NCBI GenBank assembly: GCA_002898315.1
Contig: BEHV01000002.1
Span: forward strand, 156,145 to 220,144
Reading direction: 5' to 3'
DNA length: 64,000 nucleotides
Source: a bacterium HR19
Lineage (GTDB): Bacteria > Calescibacteriota > Calescibacteriia > Calescibacteriales > Calescibacteriaceae
Below, one piece after another: positions 25,243 to 33,701 of the stretch (its first letter is position 1; each line of letters opens with the position of its first letter). Under the pieces are notes generated by a model. It ran no database searches and was not told where the DNA came from. It saw nothing but the letters and a program-made list of their open reading frames with translations. The translations under genes and the position numbers were made by a program.

Positions 25243-26560
25243 GCAATCTCTTATCTGCAACTTTTATTATCTCCTCGTAGTTTGAATCCGCTTCTTTTAC
25301 TGCACATAAGCCCCAGCTCACAGTGGGGCTTTCCCCAAGAATAGCTTTGAGTTCTTGATATAAACTGAATTTTCCAGTTATCCTCCTTATGACAGATATA
25401 CTTTCCTCTTTCTCTATTTCATCAAGAAGAAGAACGAACTCATCTCCTCCAAATCTTGCAGGTATATCGTATCCTCTTACATTCTGCTTCAAAATAAGAG
25501 CGAATTTTTTCAAAATCTCATCTCCTACTGTATGACCGTACTTATCATTGATTGACTTGAATCTATCTATGTCAAATATAACTACAACATAGTTTTTCTG
25601 AGTTCTCCTGTATTTTGCAAAGTTTTGTTCTAAGCGAGCCATAAAATATCTTCTGTTGTATATTGCGGTAAGAGGGTCTGTGATAGCTTTTATTTTTAGC
25701 TCTTCTTCGGTCTCTATGCGTTTGAGTATAGCAGATGTTAATTTTGAGATAAGATAGAGAAGATTCTTCTTGTTTGCGTCAAGTTCTCCTCTCACTACTA
25801 TAAATCCATACTTTTCTCCGTTAGATAATGGAAATGAAGTGTATTCTTTCTCTTCTTCTATCATTCCCTTTGCTATACTATCTATGATTTTGCTTAAAAA
25901 CTCCTCTCCTTTGATTATCTTTATTTTTTCTTTTTTGTCGGTTTCTGTTATTACTTCTTGTTCAGAACTCTTCTCAAATATAGCTATGCCTATTTCATTT
26001 TGGGGTAGTATATACTCCAAAAAATTTCCAACTTCTCTGAAAAGTTTATATCTATCTGTTTCCGCAATTGAGTATCTTATAAAGTTTGTGAGGTAAATGA
26101 TAAATTTTTCATGCTTATCAGCAGAAACTAATTTTTCTTTGATTCCTTTTTTGGTTTTCAGTATTGTATAGAATATTTCTTCTAACTCTTTTGATAATTC
26201 AGGAATACTGATTTTCTCTAATTTTTCGTCCGGGCTTTTGGGGGAAGATGCTTTTTCTTCCTTTCCTTCTGGATTTTCTAATATATTTTTTATGTATTTC
26301 AGCTCTTCAAAGAAATTCAATATCTTTGATATGAACTCTCTGTAAATTATAAAGCTCAAAATAAAGAGCGAAAAAGCAATTAAAATGAAAGAGATTATAT
26401 CTATCCTCCCAAAGATGTGGAGCAAAAGGAGAATAATGAAAATAGTTGCAGGAATAATAAAAAAGCTCTTTGGAAGAATGAAAAATATTCTCATTTTCGC
26501 CAGGGCGAGCGAGGCAAAAGAAAATAAAACAAAAAGCAGTATATACAAAGTGATTTCCAT
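25199..26560 (-). CDS. Membrane diguanylate cyclase (GGDEF)
   Basis: A 453-residue protein. The first ~85 residues hold three hydrophobic spans, then a helical linker and a GAF-like sensory region (~150-280). The C-terminal GGDEF domain has an intact active site ARFGGDEF (GGDEF at 371-375) and, five residues before it, RGYD, the RxxD inhibitory site. It should make c-di-GMP from GTP and be product-inhibited. No EAL domain is present. The gene is alone, converging on sufD with overlapping ends and diverging from trpF. Confidence 0.93.
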   Translation of the reverse strand: MEITLYILLFVLFSFASLALAKMRIFFILPKSFFIIPATIFIILLLLHIFGRIDIISFILIAFSLFILSFIIYREFISKILNFFEELKYIKNILENPEGKEEKASSPKSPDEKLEKISIPELSKELEEIFYTILKTKKGIKEKLVSADKHEKFIIYLTNFIRYSIAETDRYKLFREVGNFLEYILPQNEIGIAIFEKSSEQEVITETDKKEKIKIIKGEEFLSKIIDSIAKGMIEEEKEYTSFPLSNGEKYGFIVVRGELDANKKNLLYLISKLTSAILKRIETEEELKIKAITDPLTAIYNRRYFMARLEQNFAKYRRTQKNYVVVIFDIDRFKSINDKYGHTVGDEILKKFALILKQNVRGYDIPARFGGDEFVLLLDEIEKEESISVIRRITGKFSLYQELKAILGESPTVSWGLCAVKEADSNYEEIIKVADKRLLKAKGLGGNQGVWE

Positions 26561-26664
26561 ATTTGCTCAATCTCCTTCCTCACGATTTCCCGATACAATA
26601 AAAAATATAAAAATCCTGAATATACTTATTGCTTTACTTATACTTTTTTCTTGTATCTTATTTT

Positions 26665-27291
26665 ATGGTTGTGAAGATATGTGGTCTGACAAATGAGGAA
26701 GATGTTCTGCTATGCGACAGCGAAGGAGCAGATATGCTCGGATTCATATTTATAAGGCAAAGCCCAAGATATGTAGAGAAGGGCTCAAAAATCTTTAAAT
26801 TGAAAACTCGTGCGAAAAAGGTTGCTGTGCTATCAAATCCAGAGATAAAAAATATTGAATTCTTCGCAGAGCATTTTGAGTTCGTTCAGCTACACGGATT
26901 GGAAGAAAGAAAAACTATAAATGAATTCAAAAAAATCGGTTTGAAAATCATAAAGACAATTTTCCCGGAAGTTGAAGAGTCGGTAAAGCTGTGCTTTCAA
27001 GTTTCAGATGTAGTTGACCTTTTTCTTGTTGATTCGTCTTCCAAACTCAAAGGAGTAAAGAGTTCCCTCTTTTCATTAGAAAAACTGAAAGATATATTAG
27101 ATAGTGAAGGAAAGATTCTCGGTGTGAATTACATATTATCTGGTGGCTTAAATCCCGAAAATGTTGTAGAATTTCTCAGAATCTTAAAGCCCTACGGTGT
27201 TGATGTCGCCTCTGGTGTAGAGGACTCTCCCGGAAAAAAATCTCCCGAAAAAGTGAGAAAATTCATACTAAGTGTAAAAAATTTTTCTTAA
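26665..27291 (+). CDS. trpF: Phosphoribosylanthranilate isomerase
   Basis: A 208-residue TIM-barrel enzyme of tryptophan biosynthesis. KICGLTNEEDV at 4-14 carries the catalytic Cys, GFIFIRQSPRYV follows, and near the C-terminus are LSGGLNPENV and GVDVASGVEDSPGKK, the phosphate-binding end of PRAI. The chosen ATG starts MVVKICG as in the family; the frame is open 12 codons upstream with hydrophobic residues that do not align. No other trp gene is near. pgeF starts two bases after its stop. Confidence 0.95.
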   Translation: MVVKICGLTNEEDVLLCDSEGADMLGFIFIRQSPRYVEKGSKIFKLKTRAKKVAVLSNPEIKNIEFFAEHFEFVQLHGLEERKTINEFKKIGLKIIKTIFPEVEESVKLCFQVSDVVDLFLVDSSSKLKGVKSSLFSLEKLKDILDSEGKILGVNYILSGGLNPENVVEFLRILKPYGVDVASGVEDSPGKKSPEKVRKFILSVKNFS

Positions 27292-27293
27292 AC

Positions 27294-27965
27294 ATGCATA
27301 AAATCAACTCAAAAATGCGCGAGATAGATTCAGGAATACAATTTGATTTTCCAACCGGAGAAAAAGGTATCTTCTTCTTCAAGAATTTTCAAATCACAGA
27401 AGAATTCATAAACGATATGGTTCTTGCGAGACAAAATCATACGGGAACAAATATAATTTATCCAGATGAATACAATAAATTTGAATTTTTTGATGGCTTG
27501 GTCTCTTATAGGAGTGTAAGGCAATATCTTGGTGTTAAGACCGCAGATTGTCTCCCTGTTCTTTTCGCATCAGAGAAGTTAAAGGGTTGCTTTCATTCTG
27601 GATGGAGAGGTCTGATAAACGGTATAGTTGAAAACCTTTATGAAAAGGTGAAAATTATGGGTGAGGATTTTTCAGAAATAACATTTGTTATTGGACCTCA
27701 TATCTGTGGCAGATGCTATGAAGTCAAGGAAGATGTAGCCGATATTTTCATAAGATTTGCAAAGGAGAAAGGTATCAGCCAGAGTGTATTTATGTATTTC
27801 AAAGACCACAAGATTTTTATTGATCTTGCTTCCTGCTGTAAGGCCTTGCTCAAAACATTTTCTGTAAAAAAAATTTTTGATGTCCAGATATGTGTTAAAG
27901 AAGATATGAGGTTTTTTTCAAGAAGAAGGGGAGATAATTCCTCGCAGATTTCAGTGATATTTTAG
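27294..27965 (+). CDS. pgeF: Laccase-domain purine nucleoside phosphorylase / peptidoglycan editing factor (PgeF/YfiH)
   Basis: A 223-residue protein with every YfiH-family motif: QNHTG (usual QVHG), VKTADCLPVLF, HSGWRGL, GPHICGRCYEV and a C-terminal FFSRRRGD. The His and Cys in these motifs form the Zn/Cu site. Relatives cleave purine nucleosides, and in E. coli the protein prevents misincorporation of Ser into peptidoglycan. It is coupled to trpF (two-base gap) and followed by about 95 bases before tRNA-Leu. Confidence 0.93.
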   Translation: MHKINSKMREIDSGIQFDFPTGEKGIFFFKNFQITEEFINDMVLARQNHTGTNIIYPDEYNKFEFFDGLVSYRSVRQYLGVKTADCLPVLFASEKLKGCFHSGWRGLINGIVENLYEKVKIMGEDFSEITFVIGPHICGRCYEVKEDVADIFIRFAKEKGISQSVFMYFKDHKIFIDLASCCKALLKTFSVKKIFDVQICVKEDMRFFSRRRGDNSSQISVIF

Positions 27966-28061
27966 GATGAATTTTGTGTTTAGTTATTGAGCGTGGGAGA
28001 GCATATTTTGTAAAAGAAGATATTTTTGTCCGAAGGTAATAAAATAATTTTTTTATATTGG

Positions 28062-28148
28062 GGGTAGGTGGCGGAATGGTAGACGCAGGGGACTTAAAAT
28101 CCCCTGGGGGTGTAAACCCCCGTGCGGGTTCAAGTCCCGCCCTACCCA
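28062..28148 (+). tRNA. tRNA-Leu (anticodon TAA)
   Basis: The acceptor GGGTAGG (28062-28068) pairs with CCTACCC (28141-28147), with discriminator A at 28148. Anticodon stem GGGGA/TCCCC holds loop CTTAAAA, giving anticodon TAA. A long variable arm (GGGGGTGTAAACCCCC) and T-arm GCGGG/CCCGC make it class II leucine. CCA is not encoded. The next gene starts 10 bases later. Confidence 0.95.
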
Positions 28149-28158
28149 CATATTATTT

Positions 28159-29289
28159 GTGTTTTGTACAACCTCTTTCTCTAACATCAAAAGCGAAGAA
28201 AAAGCATGCAAGAGCATCATAGATGAAGTTATAAGTAAACTTGAACTACCGAGAAAAAAAGATATGATGCTCATAATTTTCCTCAGCTCAAAATACAAAG
28301 TTGAAAAAGTGATGGATTTTTTTTCAGATATAGATAATATCGGTGTCTCTGTTGGTGGAAATATAACAGATGATGGTGAATTTGAAGGAGAAGAGTCAGG
28401 AATATCTGTTCTCGCAATAGATAAAAGGTATATCCGTTGTCAGAGCTTCTCTTTTTCCGTCCCACAAATGGGATTGAGGGAAGTAGGTAGAAAAATCGCA
28501 GAAAGATTTGCAACAGACATACCATCATCTCTAATTCTTTTTCCAACCCCTTTTTATAACATAGATGAAATTCTGAACGGAATAAGAGATATAAAAAGTG
28601 ATAACCTTTTTGTAACCGGAGGAGTAGCGAGTTCTTATGGAGATTCTCCTATCTTTACATTTGAAAATGGCTCGATAGGAAGCTATGCGATAAGTGGAGT
28701 GTTTTTGGAAGGTGTGGAGGGAAGCGGAAGAGTTGCTCAGAGCTGTAAAGTTGTGAGCAGTAAGTTTGTGGTTACATCATCAGAAACCAATGTCATAGAG
28801 GAGATAGATGGAGAGTTAGCTTCTGATGTGTTGAACTATGTTGCTTCTGAAGTAATTACCGAAGAACCCGATATAGGAAAATTACCATGGTTCGTCGGAG
28901 TTGAAATTGACAGCAGATTGGAGCTGTTCAGATTCTATCCTATTTTAGATGTCAAAAACGGGTATATATATGTTGGTGGTGAAGTGGAGGTAGGAAAAAA
29001 CATAGTGTTTGCGGTTATGTCTCGGAAATATGCAGATGAGATTTCAAAAATGGAGTTTTCATCCATCAGTCCTAATTTATCTTACGATTTTTGCATGATT
29101 TTCAACTGCCTTGCGAGAGGAAAAAAGTTTTTCGGAAGAAAAAATCACGATATATCAATAGTAAAAAAGAGATTGAAGTGTTCTATAGGTGGGTTTTTTT
29201 CAAACGGTGAAATAATAACTTTGGGTTCGCCTTTTCTTTTCACATACTCAGCAGTTCTCGCAAATTTCAGAAAAGTTTTCATATCGTAA
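28159..29289 (+). CDS. FIST-domain sensory protein
   Basis: A 376-residue protein with the FIST plan. The N-terminal domain (~1-200) has the VxVGGxxTDDGEFEG turn and LFPTPFYNIDEILNGI. The C-terminal FIST_C part (~210-370) ends with FNCLARGKKFFGRKNHDI and GFFSNGEIITLG, the usual C-terminal signature. FIST domains are thought to bind small ligands such as amino acids, and often sit beside chemoreceptors, kinases or GGDEF proteins. The start is GTG, 10 bases after tRNA-Leu and without a Shine-Dalgarno; no earlier start exists outside the tRNA. The next two genes encode receptor-like membrane proteins. Confidence 0.85.
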   Translation: MFCTTSFSNIKSEEKACKSIIDEVISKLELPRKKDMMLIIFLSSKYKVEKVMDFFSDIDNIGVSVGGNITDDGEFEGEESGISVLAIDKRYIRCQSFSFSVPQMGLREVGRKIAERFATDIPSSLILFPTPFYNIDEILNGIRDIKSDNLFVTGGVASSYGDSPIFTFENGSIGSYAISGVFLEGVEGSGRVAQSCKVVSSKFVVTSSETNVIEEIDGELASDVLNYVASEVITEEPDIGKLPWFVGVEIDSRLELFRFYPILDVKNGYIYVGGEVEVGKNIVFAVMSRKYADEISKMEFSSISPNLSYDFCMIFNCLARGKKFFGRKNHDISIVKKRLKCSIGGFFSNGEIITLGSPFLFTYSAVLANFRKVFIS

Positions 29290-29352
29290 TTGAGCTATAT
29301 GGTTTTTATTGTAAAATTCGGAAGAAATATTTAAACTAATTTTTATATACTT

Positions 29353-31092
29353 ATGCTTTGGCTCTATGCTATAAGGTTTGTGCTCAAATTGCTTGCTGTC
29401 TCCTTTGTTGATTACTCTAAAATCACGTCTCCTGAATTTTCCTTGCCTTTCCTTTTCATTTCCTCTTTTGAAATATTATTTTCACGCAGATTATATTCTC
29501 GCAGAGAAAACATATATCTTATCGCAATAGCTTCTTTTCTCATCTATCTTATCACAATATACTCCAAAGCTCATCTTTATCTCCTTTTGCTTTTCTTATT
29601 CATTGATATAAGCTCGGGAATGGCTATTTTTTTGAGATGGGTGGTATTTCTACCTCTGATATTTACGGTTGCGATTTTCTCTCTCAATATCCCTGTTTTA
29701 TTTGTGTCTCGCTCGGTGAGTCCAGATAAAGACCTACCCGAAAATTTCAAGGTGATCAAAGGAAGCATGATAGACAGATACACGGGGAAAAAGGGGAGTG
29801 TAAATTTTTTGGGTGGTTTCCTTGTTGGTAATTATCTTTTTTCCACAACATCTCCAGAAGGAGACGAGTTCTTTGTTTTTCTGAGAACAATTGATAGCGA
29901 GAAAGAAATACTCTTTTTTTCTTTTTTGATAATTTTGAGTTTGATTTTCGTACTACTTATTTTGCAAACTGAAAGAAAAGATTTTTCCGCAGATTCATAC
30001 TCAAATGGTAAAGCCAAAACAGATAGAAATATATCTGATGAAAAGGGGGTGCCAAGCGAAGATAAAACCGAACTCTTTGCTCTATACAAAAAATATTTAG
30101 AAGAAGCCATATCAAATCTGAAAGTAAACATTGAAGAAGATAAAGCTTACCTATCATCAATCACCAAAACCTTAGACGATTTCAAGTTTAAGGTCTCATC
30201 AATACTTCTTGAAAGATCATCTGAAACAGATGTAGGGTCATTGATTAAGAATTTCAAATCATCAATATATGATAAAGTTCAGCAAATATCTAAAAAGATT
30301 GATGAGTTTGAAAGAGTCATTGATATTTCTGCATTTGAGAGAATTCAGCTCTCATCTTATGATTTTTATCTCTCTCTTATTACACTTAAAGAGAGTATAA
30401 GCTCACTCCGTGAAATTTTGCTCCATAAGTTCAGAAATATTGAGTATGTTTTCCACGAGATTTACTCCCCTCTTGGCGGTATAGAGAATGATATTGGTAA
30501 AATAAGATTTTTCAACATACAGAAAATTTTTGATTTTTCCGACATTGAAGAGGTATTTCAGGATTTTTGTGAAATGATTGTAAGGTTCAAATCAAGTATA
30601 TCTGCAATTCTTGACAGCATAAAAATTCTCGCTTTCAACTCTTTCGTGATAGCATATAAAATAAAGGACAAGGTGGAAAGCTTTGAAGTCCTTTCATCAG
30701 CGATAGAGATGATAATGGTAAATGTAGAGAATTTTTACTCTGAAGTGCAGGAGCTATGGAATGTGGTAGAGGAAAATCTGGCAAACCTTAGGTTTGAAAA
30801 CCCAGGTATTTCACTTGACGAGCTTGAAAAACAGATTGCCGAAGCGAAGAAAATATTAGACGAAGGAATGCAGGGAATAAGGTCTTTCGTAAGTTCTCTT
30901 GTCCAGTTTACCAATACATTTTTGAACAATTTAAGTTCGGGTATAGAAGATATGACAGAAGGTACCAATTTCTTCTCCAAAGTTCATATCAAATTTGAAC
31001 TCCTGAAAGATAGTTTTGATTTGATAAAAGGAGATATTTCTCTGCTAGAAGATTTTGCAAGTAAAAAAAGTGAGGGGGTGGAAGAAAAATGA
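29353..31092 (+). CDS. Membrane coiled-coil protein resembling a degenerate chemoreceptor (first of pair)
   Basis: A 579-residue protein. Residues ~1-110 hold four or five membrane spans, a soluble loop follows (~125-175), then another span (~185-205) and a long cytoplasmic coiled coil (~240-579). Near 425-460 the segment ILAFNSFVIAYK followed by FEVLSSAIEMI matches the spacing and hydrophobic pattern of the receptor hairpin tip and its flank (LALNAAIEAAR, then FAVVADEIR), but key tip residues are changed. No HAMP domain is seen. The start is ATG without Shine-Dalgarno. The stop overlaps the next ATG (ATGA). The assignment to the chemoreceptor superfamily is inferred by eye. Confidence 0.6.
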   Translation: MLWLYAIRFVLKLLAVSFVDYSKITSPEFSLPFLFISSFEILFSRRLYSRRENIYLIAIASFLIYLITIYSKAHLYLLLLFLFIDISSGMAIFLRWVVFLPLIFTVAIFSLNIPVLFVSRSVSPDKDLPENFKVIKGSMIDRYTGKKGSVNFLGGFLVGNYLFSTTSPEGDEFFVFLRTIDSEKEILFFSFLIILSLIFVLLILQTERKDFSADSYSNGKAKTDRNISDEKGVPSEDKTELFALYKKYLEEAISNLKVNIEEDKAYLSSITKTLDDFKFKVSSILLERSSETDVGSLIKNFKSSIYDKVQQISKKIDEFERVIDISAFERIQLSSYDFYLSLITLKESISSLREILLHKFRNIEYVFHEIYSPLGGIENDIGKIRFFNIQKIFDFSDIEEVFQDFCEMIVRFKSSISAILDSIKILAFNSFVIAYKIKDKVESFEVLSSAIEMIMVNVENFYSEVQELWNVVEENLANLRFENPGISLDELEKQIAEAKKILDEGMQGIRSFVSSLVQFTNTFLNNLSSGIEDMTEGTNFFSKVHIKFELLKDSFDLIKGDISLLEDFASKKSEGVEEK

Positions 31093-32711
31093 AATTTGAT
31101 TCCGCAAAAATAAAGCCAGCTCACAGAGATATATTCAAGGTTATTTTGCTTATTGCAATTTTTATTCTTCTCAATATATCCTTCGGTAAAGGTATTTTTG
31201 ATTTTCCCGATCTTTATATTTTGCCTTTTGGATTCATATTGGCACTCTTTATTAGAAAAGAAAGAAAATTATTCTTTTTCATCTTCTTCACGACATTTCT
31301 TCTTCCATATTTTGGTATAAGAACTGCTTTCTCATCGGTTCTATATCATGAGCTATCAGCTATATTGATTCTCTCTCTTTCATCACTCTTTATTTCACTT
31401 GTCTTATCATTTCTCACCGTAAAATTTCTGCAAGATAAAGGAGAAATTTTTTATAAGATAAGTGAGGTTGAAGACAAAAAGTTAGAAAAAGAGAAAGAGG
31501 TGGAAGTGTATGTGAGAGATGATGAAGATCAGAAAAGAGTAGTAGAAGAATTGAAAGATGAGATAAGATTTTTTGAAACAGAGATAGAGAGCGAGGTAAG
31601 GAAGAAATTTCCCGAAATTAATTCGGCTGAAGAAGAGCTGGAAAAGAGCATAGAAAGAGAGAAGAAAAGAAGAGAGGAGAGCATAGCATCTTTGTATGAG
31701 CTGAAAGAGAAGATTTCCTACTTCAAAAAGAGAGTGAGCAAAAGCTACTCTGAACTCTCTTCATTCATAAAAGATGTCAAAGATATTTATACATATACTG
31801 TTTCGTTTATCAGAAAAGTTGAGAATTTGAAAGAACTTTTAGATGCTAAAATTCCCGCTAAAACAACAATTTCCCTTATGTCTGACAAAAAAATTTTGGA
31901 ATTGAAAGATATCTTTGAATCTTTCAGCAATTCCTTCAGAGAGCAAGTTGAGAGAATCCTGAAGTTTAATGTGGAAGATATGATGGAAAAAATATTCATT
32001 TTGCGGACATTGATATACAACTTGAAAGAGCTTTTAAAAAAGCTTGATAGAATAAACTACTTTTCTTATGCTGTTTCACTTAAAATATCACAGATCGCAG
32101 GCAGTTCAGGAGATAGTGCTGTGAGAAGAACTCTTCTTTCCATAGCCCAAGATATAGATAACCTTTCATTCAAGTCATTAATTATATTCAGCGAAGCAGA
32201 GGAAAACATTGAAAAACTTGAAAAGAAAACAGGTGTCGTTGTTGAAAGCTTTGATGAAAAAAGCGAAAACCTGAACCAGATGAGATCTTCTATTAAAAAT
32301 GCCATGAACAAGCTGAATGTCATTCTCAAAGACAGAATTCAAAACTTTACTCAGGAAGTGAGTGGTTTTATGAACATATCAGAGATAGAAGAAATCAACA
32401 GATTTATTTCGAAGAATCAAGAATATATACAGAATATTTTGGAGTTTGGTCAAGATATAGAGAAAAAATTTCTCGTTTTCATAGACATGCTTGAAAGAAT
32501 AGAATCTGATATAGATGAACTCATAGATATATTTATACTATATGAAAATCAGTTTGAGGAAATCATAAGCAGAGAGAAGAAAATTCTTGAAGAGTTGTCA
32601 GAAATAGAGTTTGGCTGGAAGAAACTTTATTTATCTGATTTCAAGAGCATTTCAGAGCTAAGGAATATAAAAAATATAATATCAGAATTTGAAAAAGAAT
32701 TTATGTCTTAA
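31089..32711 (+). CDS. Membrane coiled-coil protein resembling a degenerate chemoreceptor (second of pair)
   Basis: A 540-residue partner of the preceding protein, with the same plan: about four N-terminal spans (~18-115), a highly charged Lys/Glu coiled coil (~125-220) and a second coiled coil to the C-terminus. The stretch INYFSYAVSLKISQIAGSS, then TLLSIAQDIDNLS (about 320-360), again parallels the receptor tip region with the consensus eroded. It begins by ATGA overlap with its neighbour, and GGGGG six to ten bases before the ATG can serve as ribosome-binding site. The pair probably forms a heteromeric membrane signalling scaffold with the FIST protein. Confidence 0.58.
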   Translation: MKFDSAKIKPAHRDIFKVILLIAIFILLNISFGKGIFDFPDLYILPFGFILALFIRKERKLFFFIFFTTFLLPYFGIRTAFSSVLYHELSAILILSLSSLFISLVLSFLTVKFLQDKGEIFYKISEVEDKKLEKEKEVEVYVRDDEDQKRVVEELKDEIRFFETEIESEVRKKFPEINSAEEELEKSIEREKKRREESIASLYELKEKISYFKKRVSKSYSELSSFIKDVKDIYTYTVSFIRKVENLKELLDAKIPAKTTISLMSDKKILELKDIFESFSNSFREQVERILKFNVEDMMEKIFILRTLIYNLKELLKKLDRINYFSYAVSLKISQIAGSSGDSAVRRTLLSIAQDIDNLSFKSLIIFSEAEENIEKLEKKTGVVVESFDEKSENLNQMRSSIKNAMNKLNVILKDRIQNFTQEVSGFMNISEIEEINRFISKNQEYIQNILEFGQDIEKKFLVFIDMLERIESDIDELIDIFILYENQFEEIISREKKILEELSEIEFGWKKLYLSDFKSISELRNIKNIISEFEKEFMS

Positions 32712-32800
32712 ATCTGAAACTCTGCTCAACTCAAAAATTTTCGGCAACAAATTTTTCAGTTTTTTTATCAACAAAAGATAACTTCATAATTTTTAAAAAA

Positions 32801-33301
32801 ATGAATTTGGAAAGCATACTTTTTTTCGTCTTTGCGAGTGCAAGCATAATCTCTTCTGTTCTGGCTATTTCAAGAAGGCAACCTATTTTTGGTGTTATGT
32901 ATCTTTTGGTTCTCGGTTTATCTGTTGCCGGGCTCTTCGCAGTAAAAAAAGCGTTCTTCCTCTCCTTGATTCAGATAATAATATACGTCGGAGCAGTGCT
33001 TGTCCTCTTCGTATTTGTCATAGCTATGATGAACCTCTCAAAAGAAGAACTTATATTCGGAAAGATCAGGAGATCAAGATTTTTCTTCCTTATTCCCTTG
33101 ATGCTTACTTTCATACTTATACTATCGGTCGTAATATCTGAAAGTACGCATAACATACAGAGGTTTCAGTTCTTCACAGCAAAAGATGTTTCACTTGCTC
33201 TTTATAAAGACCTTATTTTCCATTTTGAATACCTTTCTGTTTTTTTATTATCAGCAATAGTAATAACTGTTTTCATAGGTATGAGAGGAAAAAAGCTGTG
33301 A
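32801..33301 (+). CDS. nuoJ: NADH-quinone oxidoreductase subunit J
   Basis: A 166-residue membrane protein with five spans. PIFGVMYLLVLGLSVAGLF and IQIIIYVGAVLVLFVFVIAMM are the conserved NuoJ core; the second includes the pi-bulge helix of TM3. It is the first gene of the nuoJKLMN cluster; nuoA-I are absent upstream, where a receptor-like gene ends 89 bases before. CATAAT lies 10 bases before the ATG, and no Shine-Dalgarno is visible. Confidence 0.93.
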   Translation: MNLESILFFVFASASIISSVLAISRRQPIFGVMYLLVLGLSVAGLFAVKKAFFLSLIQIIIYVGAVLVLFVFVIAMMNLSKEELIFGKIRRSRFFFLIPLMLTFILILSVVISESTHNIQRFQFFTAKDVSLALYKDLIFHFEYLSVFLLSAIVITVFIGMRGKKL

Positions 33302-33365
33302 GAGATGAAATGGAATATGCTGAAAGCAAGAAAATTTTTTAAATAGAGGATATATGGTATAAGAT

Positions 33366-33677
33366 ATGGTGGGAGCAGAAATAACTCCTTTTCACTTTAT
33401 CACGCTTGGCTTAATTCTTTTTTTCATAGGTATATGCGGGATTATTTTGAGAAGGAATATAATCTTTGTTTTCATATCTCTTGAAGTAGCTACGAATGGG
33501 GTTTTCCTCATATTTTTTGGTGCGAGTTTGAAGGTAGGGTACCTCTCGCAAGCTCTTATACTTGTTTTTATGGCTATCGCTGCTGTTGAGGTTGCTGTTG
33601 GACTTGCTTTGGCTATCGCTATCTTCAGAACTTCAAAAACGGTTAATGTAGATGAAGTATCTCAACTTAAAGGTTAA
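33366..33677 (+). CDS. nuoK: NADH-quinone oxidoreductase subunit K
   Basis: A 103-residue, three-span protein of normal NuoK length. Conserved residues include the Glu of SLEVATNGVFL in TM2 and the Glu of AAVEVAVGLALAIAIF in TM3, both needed for proton translocation. AGAGGA lies about 15 bases before the ATG. It is the second gene of the cluster. Confidence 0.94.
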   Translation: MVGAEITPFHFITLGLILFFIGICGIILRRNIIFVFISLEVATNGVFLIFFGASLKVGYLSQALILVFMAIAAVEVAVGLALAIAIFRTSKTVNVDEVSQLKG

Positions 33678-33701
33678 TAAAAATGAGGAGGTGAGCAGGT
33701 T

